A stretch of DNA of 64,000 nucleotides, taken from positions 42,741,263 to 42,805,262 of the forward strand of contig NC_052622.1 in assembly GCF_016545825.1 (NCBI RefSeq), read 5' to 3'. This DNA comes from Eucalyptus grandis (Eukaryota > Streptophyta > Magnoliopsida > Myrtales > Myrtaceae). The translations under genes were made by a program, and so were the position numbers. Below the pieces are notes generated by a model, which was given only the letters and a program-made list of their open reading frames with translations, made no database searches and was not told the origin of the DNA. Positions 11,188-22,605 of the stretch are shown one piece after another (position 1 is the stretch's first letter; every line of letters begins with the position of its first letter).

Positions 11188-12690
11188 TAGATCCTCCATC
11201 TGGTCGGATATTACCTTTTGCCTTGCACAAGTTCTTGTACATAGCAACGGTGAGGACCGCACATGGTACAACTAGCAACCACAATGACAAACCCTAGCTG
11301 CCAACCCAGTATTAAACTCAGTTATGACGGTATCAGTCGAGATAATCTCGATGGGTTATCATTTGGAAGTAGCATGGCTCCTCGTCTCGCTCCTGTAATT
11401 GCGTTATTAGCATATAGATTTTTTCGTGAACGCACATGCACGCACATGTACAGTGTGAATGATACCGCTCGCAGAAGTTTATAACTTGACCTGGGTGATG
11501 GTGAACAGAAAGATAGAAATTCCTTGACGGAATGCCTTAGGGAAAACGCGAATTCGTATGCTGCTATGCCGCTGTTCCTTTTTAGCTTGCTGCGAAATTA
11601 AAGTTTCTTTGTCGGGGATGCAGAAGCCATGTGTCGTGCTGGATCCTTGTGTTATTCGACAGGAAATCAAGAAAAACGAGTGTTGGCTTTCTCAAAGAAA
11701 GGGCATAGCTACAGCGTGTGGAATTCCAATCAAGTCCAAGTGTCTCGTTTCAACGAAATGTAACAAATACGCAATAGAGACGACGTTCATCTCAATACAA
11801 TGTACACGAGCATAGTCTTCAGGGTTGAAGAATTTGAATGACGCAAATCCAAAAGAACAAGCCCTAATCCGACCACATGGAAACATTCCAAAACACATGG
11901 TCCTACAATTACGCCAAAGAAAAGGGGCGTTGAAAATAGCTTGGAATTCCAATTCAAGTTCAAAAGTCTCATTCAAACACATGTACCAATTACGCGCGAT
12001 GATCCTCCTTTTGGTTGGATATTACCTTTTCCTTGCACAAGTTCTTGTACACAACAACAGTGAGGTCCACATATAGTATAACTACTAACCACAATGAGAA
12101 ACCCTAGCTGCCACCCCAGAATTTATCTCAATAATGATGGTATTAGTCGAGATAACCTCAATATGTTATCATTCGGATGTAGCATCTCTTCTCGTCTTGC
12201 TCCTGCGATTGCGTTATTAGCATATAGATTTTGTCATGAACGCGCATGCACGCACATGTACAGTGTGAATAATATCGCTTGCAGAAGTTTATAACTTGAC
12301 CTGGGTGTTGGTGAACAGAGAATAGAAATCAAGAAAAAAAGAAGCAGCAAATGTTGACCTTCTCAAAGATGGGTATAGCTACAATGCGTGGAATTCCAAT
12401 TCAAGTCAAGTCTCTCATTTCAACGAAAAGTAACAAATACGCAATAGAGACGAAGTTCATCTTAAAACACTACACGCGAGTATTGTCGTCAGGGTTAAAG
12501 AATTTGAATGACGCAAGTCCAAAAGAAAAAGCTCCAATCCGACCACATGGAAGCATACCAAAACTTACGGCCTTACATTTTCACCTAAGAAAAGGGGCAT
12601 TGGGAATAGCGTGGAATTCCAATTCAAGTCCAAGAATCTCGTTCAAACATATTACCAATTACGCGCAATAGAAACAAATGCTCATCCAGA
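11188..12690. repeat. Direct tandem duplication, two units of about 0.7-0.8 kb
   Basis: Unit 1 (about 11188-11998) and unit 2 (about 11999-12690) share long stretches, such as ccttgcacaagttcttgtac, gaaaccctagctgcca, agaagtttataacttgacct, and atttgaatgacgcaa. A third diverged copy is at 16930-17945 in block B. Short open frames inside are not conserved between units, so I call no gene. Confidence 0.8.
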
Positions 12691-15371
12691 CAATCACAAA
12701 ATACAGGAACAAATCGTTTTGACACGTTGCACATGGTGGAAACAAAGGGTTCATCTATTTGACCCGGCATGCAGTGGTGGGCACGGACAACATGTGTGCT
12801 CCTGTCTTTGTGCAGTATGAAAACTTTTTGTGTTATCGGTCCGCGTTGGCTTATGCTTCACCAATATGTATGTTGATACTTCAGGTTTTTTCTTCTCTTT
12901 CTTCGGTCCCAGGTCACTAGATTGGTCAGTTTGAAAAGTTAATTGTGAGTCAATTCAAACTTAAAGCGCTTTGATTCGTCCACACAGGTTCATTAAGTAA
13001 ACAGCAAGATTTCTGGTCAACAGGGGGGGGGGTATTTCCACGGTATGAATGTGGCTTAAGCAGCAAGTAAAAGAGACGGCAGTTCGGTGATTGAGAGAAG
13101 GTCTCCATTTACATAAGTATTGGTTAAGCACGGATGCGATGACTAAGCAAATTAATTGCTAGCCAGTCTTTTGTCTTGAAAATTCTGCATCTTCTTACGT
13201 ATGATTGATTTGACTTGATTTATTAGGATGGAAGTCGGATAGGTTTAATGGGGAACCCGATCCGACTAAATCCGAATGAGATGTAAACAGGTAGCGGATT
13301 TGGAGAAGTAGGACGAGATTGGGATCAACCACTAAAAGCCCCATAGAATTAAGGATTTTATAATTGAAAAACCCGACAAGGATAACAATAAGTCCCTTGT
13401 CTCCTTTATATTACTTAGGTGGTTGAGTAAATATAAATAACTACTGCTCTATTAGGATTCGAAATGGTCTGGGGATTCTTTTAAGCGACCCTTACTTTGT
13501 AAACCTTCTCGAGGTTATTAGAAGAATTAATGACTGTTAAGACAAAATTTCGTATAACATGACATTTTTTATGATGGTCACCATTTTTTATTAGCTTCCG
13601 GATATAGTTTAATTATAGATTTTATTCATTGATCATAAATTCATTTAGTGTTATATTTGAGACTTACAAGCAGTCGAGTTTGCAAACTTGAGATTGCTTA
13701 TTATATATGAAACATAAGGCAATAGTTTATTGTGAAATACCATGGCGGGTTGCAAGTACTCAACAGGAAGTGTGGGTTTGGAGTATACGAAACTCCGCAA
13801 CGAGTTTAGGGCTTATCATTAAACTTTTTAAAAGGTTCAGCAATGTGAAACTAGTTTTCATAATCAGACTTGACAGCATTTCATCCCATCAAAATTTACC
13901 AGGCGATTCAACTTCTGCGAGGGTGATTCACTTCCATGAACTCAAATAGGATGGTCTAGCATCATTGATGAAATATCTTGTCAACTCTAGGGTTTTTTAT
14001 TACATTAATACGTATTTCTTTACTCTCCTTCTATACTATCTGTAGCTATGTTTTCAATGATTTTAACAGGTCAGAAGTTTAAAAGGAAAAAAAAAACCAT
14101 TTTATATTTTCCTTGTTTATAGCTTATACCGTCAAGCCTCAATTAACTTCCACTCGCAACCTCATAGGTTCAAAATTTTTGAAGTTTGTGTTAGATTATG
14201 CACTTTCTCATTTCTTTGATAGTTTCTAATTTTGCATCGAAGTTAGATTCCCGGGCGTAATAAGTAATTTTTTTTTTTTTTTTGTAAAATTTTGTTATGG
14301 AAAGTATCTGATTTTGATATTAGAAGAAGTCACGTCAAAATACAGGTAAGAAAAAGATACCGGAGTTTTTCTCTTAAATTTCATAAATTTTCACTTTTTT
14401 AACGCTCACACTCATAGACTGTCTGAACTCCTGTTGGTAGGGCTTTGCGATAATTAGTGTAACTCAAATGAAAGTTAGCAATAGAAAGAGGAAAAAATAG
14501 GTAAGTCACTAAGATAAAAATTAATTAACTCTATTGGAGTTGATAAACCTAAAAGTTGGTATGAAAGACAACTAAAATTTGGTAAAGGATAAAAAATGGC
14601 GATAACTTGTAAATTGTTAAAAAAAAAAATTAGCAAAATTCATGAAAGTGTTAGTAAGTTACCAACAAGTTATCAAAAGATGAGATGATCGTTAATTTTT
14701 TCTACTACTTATAGAGCTCCTTCAGAAATTTACCAACAAGGGAAAAAATAGTCTGTAGAGTTGCATCGTCCTTAGGAACATCATAGAATTTCCAATTGTT
14801 CTACGATAGGCCTGTACTATAGAATTTTGCTTGTTCCCAACCGTTCATGATTAACTAAAGTGATTTAGAGCTGGCAATTTTCACACAAATTAATACGCTT
14901 AATCACTATTATGGCAAATTCAAAAGTGACATGCATTACACAAACACATAAGTAAAATTTAATTTTTGTGAATGACACAAGTAAAATATCCGGTTATAAC
15001 ACGTGAACATAACTTAGTCTTTCGTGCCAAATCCTTGAGTCACTTAGGAAGTGCATATGTTAATTTATCACAGGCAAAAATTACCATCCCTTCGAATTTC
15101 TCTAGCTTAATTCTTGGTACAAACCGAGATATTCACTTGACGCAACATTTGCTTTGTTACCATTTCAGCAACACTCAGGTTTTTCATCAATCCCAAATTG
15201 ACAAAACAATGAAGAACGAAATTGCTAAACATTTTTTTTGCACTAATCTGCTAACATATTTATTAGACTTAAAGGATTAAATCAAACAAATTTAACACGT
15301 TTACCAAGTTATACATTCTACGACAGATGGAAATTATCCACTCGACAACCGTCCTTTGCATGGAGCACTAA
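12691..15371. other. Non-coding remainder of block A and spacer
   Basis: From 12691 to about 14815 this aligns in order with about 17946-19930 of block B (for example cttataccgtc near 14120 and 19350, and agattcccggg near 14245 and 19470). From 14815 to 15371 is AT-rich spacer and the 3' flank of the block B peptide gene. No gene is supported. Confidence 0.6.
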
Positions 15372-15710
15372 CTATTTACGGTTGGCAGCAATGACAGATT
15401 GAGAGACGCGACTGGAGTAATCATGTGGAGGCGCATCCACGGCTGATCGGCCTGCGAAGGCCTTGGTTTTGGTGGTGCTAGTGGTGGTGCTGCTTCTTTT
15501 GGGAGTGTAGCCGTGGCAGTTCCCAGGGCACGGGGTTGGACCCTTTTGCAGGGTCTGGAGAACAATTAGACTCGGTTCCTTATGACTACCCTGCGCTCCT
15601 TCGTGGCCTTTAAGAAACCGGCACGCCTGACTTGGTATCGTTGATGCTCCCATCAGAAACAGCAAAATCATCACAGCAGCTGCTACTTTTGAAGAGAGGA
15701 TCTTCTTCAT
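15372..15710 (-). CDS. Secreted single-unit peptide precursor, paralogue of the eight-unit gene
   Basis: A single exon encodes 112 residues. Residues 1-29 are a signal peptide (MKKILSSK, then an AAAVMILLFLMGAS core). The shared motif VLQTLQKGPTPCPGN spans 50-64, HGYTPKRS follows, then TKTKAFAGR at 80-88, which corresponds to the TRAFAGR end of the large precursor units. The C-terminus IAANRK matches IANCK of the large gene. It differs from the eight-unit protein in having two Cys (61 and 65, CPGNC) where that protein has PPGNP, so a disulphide-bonded peptide is possible here. The start ATG 15710 begins the signal peptide and matches the other copy. The size and layout are typical of a small apoplastic peptide hormone precursor; the receptor and activity are unknown. 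Confidence 0.7.
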   Translation of the reverse strand: MKKILSSKVAAAVMILLFLMGASTIPSQACRFLKGHEGAQGSHKEPSLIVLQTLQKGPTPCPGNCHGYTPKRSSTTTSTTKTKAFAGRSAVDAPPHDYSSRVSQSVIAANRK

Positions 15711-15830
15711 CCTTGGCTGGTTTCTAACAATCTATAAATTTCTTCTGCTTTGGTTGCTGCGACTTGTGAGTCTATTTTCGTGTACAATGAAGAGAACGCC
15801 TCTGAGGGGGCCTCATATTTATATTGTGCC
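15711..15830 (-). promoter_or_regulatory. Core promoter and 5' leader of the single-unit peptide gene
   Basis: TATAAATA is at 15816-15823 on the minus strand, about 106 bases from the ATG. The surrounding sequence is similar to 1692-1825 upstream of the eight-unit gene (shared gcgacttgtgag/caacttgtcac and cctc.tatttata). Confidence 0.55.
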
Positions 15831-16499
15831 ATTGCCAAGGTTACCAGCAATTGCTTCGCTTCTTCTTCTCTTGATCAAACCTGTTGAACGGGCCTCAGAT
15901 TTTTGAATTCTTGACTGCCACGCTTATGGAGAACCAGTTTTGAAATTTGACTTCACTGGTAATAGAGAGGGAAGAATAAGGATTTGAACTGGTCGTTAAG
16001 GAAGACAATTCTTTATTAAATGAGTATAGTTCTAGATTTTCCGGAATTTGTGCCACAATCCAATCATAATTCCATCCATATTGCATACATACATGCACAT
16101 ATATTTTCTATATATATGGACATGAATTGAATTCTCTAACTTAATTTTTCAGATTTTCAGCTTCTTCCTTCAGCTCCTTTGCATTGATTTAATGTAGTAA
16201 TCTAACTTTTCCTTTCTATCAAAATATAAACTCTATAAATTGATCATGCAAAAATTTGCAATTTCACCATCTTTACTGTGAAAATAACTTAAATTGCTTA
16301 ATGTTGATGGCATAGACATGGCCATACAGCTAATTGCAGATTCAAAGACAAAAGACGTGTGTTTGGACCGGAAGCGTACAAAGCAAAGGAAAGTGCCCCG
16401 TGATTATGACATGTGAAGTGTCATTGTTGGGCAATCAATTAGGTAAACAAAAAGGAATTATATGTTATTTTTATGAAACGCAGCTTCAAATACGATCAT

Positions 16500-16690
16500 A
16501 ATAAGCTTATATTTTTATGTATTTCTTCGGTTCTTCTGATTAAATTGTTGGACGCGGGTTTTTTATTATTGTTACTTTTGACTGCCATAGTTGAAGAAGA
16601 AGACGCGTTAATGAGAATTTGAATTGGCCGGTCTCAGAGCAGCTAATGTCTTGTCCTCGCCCTTGACGAACTCGTTTGTTGTATAATTAT
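16500..16690. repeat. Orphan copy of the peptide-gene promoter
   Basis: The stretch at 16518-16665 (tatttcttcggttcttctga, ttaaattgttggac, gactgccatag, gaagaagac, gagcagctaatgtcttgtcc) matches the promoter of the eight-unit gene at 1843-1985. No peptide coding sequence lies beside it at the equivalent distance, because the sequence toward 15900 already belongs to another upstream region. It is best explained as the remains of a third gene unit. Confidence 0.65.
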
Positions 16691-17314
16691 GTATTTCTTC
16701 GTTTGTTGTATCATGTCAATCCAAAGGAGTTCGAGGAGGGGGCAGAAAACCGGAAAATTAAGTTAAGATAATTGACTTCACGTCTAGATAATTAATGAAA
16801 TCTAGACGAATACAAAAAAAAAAAAAGGATATTATAATACGCGGAATAACGTGGAATGTATCCATACATTTGATTCGACTAACACTTGTGAATATAAACT
16901 GTGTCCCCACCACATCACATGTTTGAGACAATGAGAAATTAGTGTAACTAGTAACTACAATGAGAACAGTTCGAATGATACTGATTGCGCAAGTTTATAT
17001 CTTGATCTGGGCGACAGTGAACAGAGAATATAAAACCCTAAACGGAATGCTTCGCGGAAAATAGATATTGGTATGCGGCGATGCCGTTGCTCCTCTTTTC
17101 ACCTGTTGCGAAATTCCTGTTTCTTTTTCAGCGATGCAGGAGTCATACATCGCGCGGGATCCTCTCGTTCTTCGACAGAATATCAAGAAAAACAAATGTT
17201 TGACTTTCTCAAAGATGGGCATAGCTACAGCGCGTGAATTGCCCCAATTCAAGTCTCTCGTTTGAACGAAATGTAATAAATATGCGCAGTAGAACCCACG
17301 TTACAATATACACT

Positions 17315-17773
17315 GCTGCGTTTGGTAGTCCGGATTTGAGTCCGGATAGGACAATTTGTTATCATATCCGATGTTTGGGAATGTCCACCGGATCGGACAA
17401 ACCTGGATATATCCGGATAAAACGCCGGATAAAAAATCCGGGGGAGGGGGTGGGATAAGCCCGGATTGGATAAGATTTTTTTTTAAGGAAGTTAACAAAA
17501 AGAGAAGATATCACTTGTCATTTTCAATGGTGGCCACTGCGGAGGTGGCCACAATTCCTAGATCTAGGGTTTTTCCATGGCCTTTAATTAATTGAATTTT
17601 CTATTTTTTAATTTTATAATTTAAATGAATATCATATTTATTTTTTCATCTTATCCTAAAGTGCATCAAACACTTGATGGGATTAGATATGTCCGCATTT
17701 ATTATCCAAAGGATTTAATATCCTACTTTATCCTATCATATCCTGATTATTATCCAGACGACAAAACGTAGCC
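17315..17773. mobile_element. Non-autonomous TIR element inserted in block B
   Basis: The terminal repeats are gctgcgtttggtagtccgga on the left and, reverse-complemented, ggctacgttttgtcgtctgg on the right. Subterminal ATCCGG motifs recur in both arms. The flanking host sequence (tacac ... cagggttaaagaatttt) is continuous without the element at 11800-11835 and 12470-12500. The interior is AT-rich and non-coding. Confidence 0.7.
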
Positions 17774-19980
17774 TGGTGTTGTCTCCACGTTCAGGGTTAA
17801 AGAATTTTAAACTTTCCCAAAAATGTGGTCCTACAATCATACCTGAGAAAAGGGGAATTGCAAACAGCGGGGAACTTCAAATTCAAGTCCAAAAGTCTCA
17901 TTCGAACGGACGTAACATTCGCGTGCAAAAGAAGCAAAGGCTCGTCTGAGTAGTCACAATATGCAGGAGCAAGTCTCGATATTCGGCATGAAATAACCTG
18001 AATGGCAAGTCCAAACCCAAAGGGCTTCCCAAAATATTGTTGACACGTTGATACTGGTGGGAACAAAGGGTTCGTGCATTGACCCGGCGTGCAGTGTTGG
18101 GCACGGACAACGTGTTAAGTTCTTAGAAGCTGCCTCATGTTTTGCTTGTGCGCTCGTCTTCTGCAGTATGAAAGCTCTTCTGTATATTGGTCCGCGTTGA
18201 CGTATGCTTCACCATATTTTTTTTCTTCCTTTTCTTTGGTCAACGGTCACGAGAATCGTGAGTTTTGAAATTGAATGGCGACTCGATTCAAACTTAGAGC
18301 GCTCGATTCGTCCCCAAAGGTTCACTAAGTGATATAAAAAATAAAAAATAAAAGGAGAAAAAGGGATGGCCAAATACTGCTTAGTTTCTGGTCACCATGG
18401 GGGTATTTCAGCGGTATAAATGTTGTTTGAGCAGCAAGGAAAAGACACGCACTGTGGCAATTCATTAAGAATACGCCCCCATTTACACGCATAGAGGTAA
18501 GCATCAACGCGTCGATTAAGCAACTTGATTACTTTGATTTTAATGGAGGTGACGACCTTTCACGTTATAGCCACAAGAATATATTTTGAAAACTTTGCTG
18601 TTTTTGTACATATCATTGACTTGATCTATGGGTAGAGGGTTTGGACAAGTGGGACGGATCAGGGCCAATCACTAAGAATTTGGTGGATATGGGACGAGTA
18701 TGGAATTTTACAATCGAGAAACCCGATTCCCGAATCCTAATTTATACTATGAAAATGCCTTTGTTTCCTTCATATTACCACCGTGGCTCAGTAAGTGTAC
18801 ATAATTACTAACTCTATTAGAATCTGAAACGGTTTTGGCGATTTCTTAAGTTACCCTTTCCATATAAAATACTATGACAGGCTGCGAGAACCCGACTATT
18901 TTAGTGAGGCAGGTTTGGATTACTTTATCAAATACGTAATGGGTTGGAACAGATTTCTAAAGCAATAAAAAGTTACTGGGATGGATTTGGAACAACATCT
19001 TGTTATGCTTTCATCCTAATTCATTTCTCATGAACGCGAAATAGCTTGTCACCCAATAAGTTTAACTTTTTAAAAGGTTGAGCAATGTGAAATTATTTCT
19101 CATAGTCAGACTTGGCTGCGTTTCATCCCATCAATAATTACGACGTGATTTAAAATATGCGAAAGAATATATAACTAATTTCAATAAACACCATTAATGC
19201 TAGTACTTAGGCTCATAATACTAAAATACGAATTTCTTTTATGGACAGTAGTCCTTCTATAGTTGTGGTTTCAATGATGTTAACAATTGAGAAATTTTTT
19301 AGGCAAAAGAAAAAAAAAGTCTTAAACTTTCCTTGATTATATCTTATACCGTCTAGCCTCGATCAAGTTCCACTCGCACCCTTTAGTTTCAAGATTCTGA
19401 AGTTTTTGTCTCACATCTTGCTCTTTCTAATTTCTTTAATTTTGTTTTAATTTTGCGATGAAGTTAGATTCCCGGGTGTTAAATCTAATTCTTTTTTCAA
19501 TTTCAAGACGGAAATTATATGATTTTGAGACTAGAAGAAATCGTGTGAAAATAAAGCTAAGAAAAAGATGGTGTATTTAATCAGAAAAAGTAAATCAGTC
19601 ACTCACACAGCAATTGGTAAATCTTATGCATGAGTTAGTAAATTGAAGGGCTGATAAGAAAGACAACTAAAATTAAGTAAAAGATAAGAAATAAATATAA
19701 ATTTTGTAAACTATCAAAAAGAGTTAGTAAAATTCATGAAAGTGTTTTAAAGATACAACAAATTAGCGGTAAATCAAATCACCAGCATGTTTTTACCAAC
19801 CATATTTTAATTTTGACATACTCTTTTTAAAATTTACCGGTACGGAAAAATAATCTATTTGGTTGCATCATCCTTATGAACGAGACAGAATGACCAATTC
19901 TCCTAGCACAGGCCTCTACTAGGCGCTAAACAACGACAGAACTATTATCAAAATTAGCAGATAATGACGTTTCGTCGTGC
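17774..19980. other. Remainder of duplicated block B
   Basis: Non-coding, collinear with about 12500-14815 of block A as described there. It ends near 19935, shortly before the solo LTR. Confidence 0.55.
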
Positions 19981-19985
19981 CCCAT

Positions 19986-22600
19986 TGTTGACACCTAAAT
20001 TTCGACGATATGTTTGGTCATTTATCACATTAAAAATTATGAGTTAATTTTATCCCTGAAAAAATATTAATTACATAGCATATAAATTTAGGTATATTTA
20101 TTTTTAATTTGCATTTTTTGCATTTATTTATTAAACCAAAGTGGTGGATGGATTCGAATTAGTGGTTTTGAGCTTTAATTTGACAAGCCCGACTAAGCCC
20201 ACGAAGCGAGTGAATTGACTCAAGCCCCTTTTTTTATAATCGAAAATTATTTCGTGAAAAATAAGGATTTGAAATCTTTCCGGAATATGATGGATTTTTC
20301 TGGATAAGGCAGATGTGACAAAAAATATTGCGTTCGGAAAATCAAATATTGCATTTGAAAAAAAAAATTGTGGATATGAATTTTGAAAAATTAAAACCCT
20401 AACTCGTGGCCTATAAAAAGGAAAAAAAAAACGAATAGGGTTTCGGAGGCTTCCCTTGGTCGAAGGAAAAGAAAAGAAAAGAAAAATCGTTTCCTTCTTT
20501 CATTGAAAAAGAAACACAAAAACAATAGAAAAAAAAAAAGCAGAAGAAAGGAAAAAGAACGGCAGCAAGGAAAAGCCTACAGCAGCGAGGTCAGAAGGAA
20601 GCGACGTGTGCGGCAGCAGAGAAGGAAAAAGGAAGAAACCACTGTTCATCTTCTCCGTTGGCTTCCTTTACCGCGCGCCTGAACGAAGCCGCCGCTGCAC
20701 CGTCGGTCTCTGAGCTGCATTGCCTCCGAGCAGCACCGCCACGCCTTGCAGTCGTCCGAGCTTCCCCGCTGTGCTCCCGTCTCCGCTCGCAGCGTCGCCA
20801 GCGGCCCTGCTCTGCCGTGCCGGGACGCTCGCCCCTGCTTCAGCCGCTCCGATCTCTCTCTGCCGCATCCGCTCGCCGGTCACTGCCACTGCTGCTCGCG
20901 ACCCAACACCCACGTCTGTGACCCACGAGATCCCGGCGAAGCCGCTGTTGCCCTTGCTCTGTCCGAGATCTGCTCCGACGCCCAGTGGATCCGCTTCGAG
21001 TCTCCTCCGAGCGAAGCTGCCCGCGGAGCCACCATACGCCCGTCCGACGCCCAGCCTTCGCCGGTGATCTGCCTCAGCCCGAGCCTGCACCTCCGCCCCC
21101 GGTGTCTCCTGCTGCCCGACACCACCGGAGTCCACCGCCGGTCCGCTTTGCCGCCGGTCCGCTTGCCGCCGATCCGCCCATCGCCGGTCCACACCGGAGC
21201 TCCGAACGCCGGCGACCCATCCCCGGCGAACCACCTGCCAAGTCTCGTTTGGCAGTCTCGTGTGAAAAAGAAAAGGAAAAAAAAATCAATTTAGGTAGTT
21301 TATTTTATTTTTATTTTTATTTTTCTTTTATTTTTTAAGTTTAGTTATTTAAATTGGAACATTTGATCTTGAGATTCATTTTATGTATATTGTAGGTATT
21401 ATCGGCAGGATTTTGTCCAAATTATTGTAATTATTAATTTGATCATTTTTTAAATTTTGGGCATTTTGATAGTATTTTAATTGTTAAATCATTATAATTA
21501 TTAATTTGATCCATAAGATTTCGGATTAGATTTTTAATTATTTTGAACTCTTTGTCAAACATGTTATTTTTTCGATTATTTTAATAATTTATTTGGTGAA
21601 TATCTTGATTGTTTAAATATAAACATAAAAATAAAAAAAAATCAAATCTTGCATTAGTGTGTTGGTTTTAAAAATTAGGATTACATTTTTAGGACTGCAC
21701 TTTTGGATAATTTTTTGGAATAGAATAAGATTGGATTTAATTTTCTTAGATAGGCTTAGATAATCTTTACACACTTAAATATTTTCATTTTTCTAAAAAA
21801 AAAGTTTTTTAAGATAGGATAGGGTTTAAGTCAAATTAATTCCTAAAATAAATTAAAAAATTATTCATTTTTAGATAGTTTAATTAGGATTTTATTAATT
21901 CCGAATTTCAATCAAATATAAAAATATTAGGCGCATGTCAATTAGTTTGCATATAGTTTAAATGCATGATTTATGATAAAGTTCTAGTTAAAAGAAAGAA
22001 AAATACTTGCTTTAGTGTGTAGAATTCATTTGATGCAATTTATTTTATTCAATGTTTATTCAATGATTGAGCATCTATATGATCACCCAATTGCTGATAG
22101 TAATTTAGGTTAAAATAAATTCAAGCTGCTTACAAAAATATTTTTGAAATTAAAAAGAAATGGTACGGAAATGGCATTAGTGTGTAGAATTCATTTGGTG
22201 CAATTTATTTTATTCAATGTTTATTCAATGATTGAGCATCTATGTGATCACCCAATTGCTTATAGTAATTTAGGTTAAAATAAATTCAAGCTGCTTATAA
22301 AAATATTTTTGAAATTAAAAAGAAATGGTATGGAAAAGACATTAGAGAAATTTAATGTAACCAAGTCCATGTAACCTTAGTCTCTATTTCGTAAGAGTAA
22401 AATAATTCTCCCGTTATTTTACTTAGGTGTCTAATCAACCTACCATAAACTAATTAGAGGCGACTCCTAAATAATAATCATAATATTTGAATCTTAAGTC
22501 GTAAATTGGTATGAGCTTGGGAGAGCCCAAGCTAAGTTTAAAAACTTATTAGTCCATTAGTCTAAACTTAGGTGGTGCACCTGAATTTTAGGTCGCGACG
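19986..22600 (+). mobile_element. Tat-like Gypsy solo LTR, 2,615 bp
   Basis: It starts TGTTGACACCTAAATTT and ends GGTCGCGACG (the final CA appears mutated to CG). The 5-bp target duplication CCCAT is perfect at 19981-19985 and 22601-22605. A TATA box (cctataaaaagg, about 20412) is followed by a GC-rich transcribed part (20640-21260) and then AT-rich sequence. No gag-pol is present, so this is the product of LTR-LTR recombination. Open frames in the GC-rich part are not conserved in the related LTR at 62139 and are not called as genes. Confidence 0.85.
22013..22342 (+). repeat. 165-bp direct tandem duplication inside the solo LTR
   Basis: The segment beginning tagtgtgtagaattcatttg at 22013 recurs at 22178 with only a few mismatches through to about 22342. 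The offset is 165 bases. Confidence 0.9.
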
Positions 22601-22605
22601 CCCAT

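Noticed and set aside
11558..12671. Short frames in the tandem units (for example 11825-12076 and 12351-12671)
   Set aside because: The reading frame is not conserved between the two units or with block B.
20658..21338. Several long overlapping open frames, Pro/Ala/Arg-rich
   Set aside because: They lie in the GC-rich leader of a solo LTR, overlap on both strands, and are not conserved in the related LTR at 62139.
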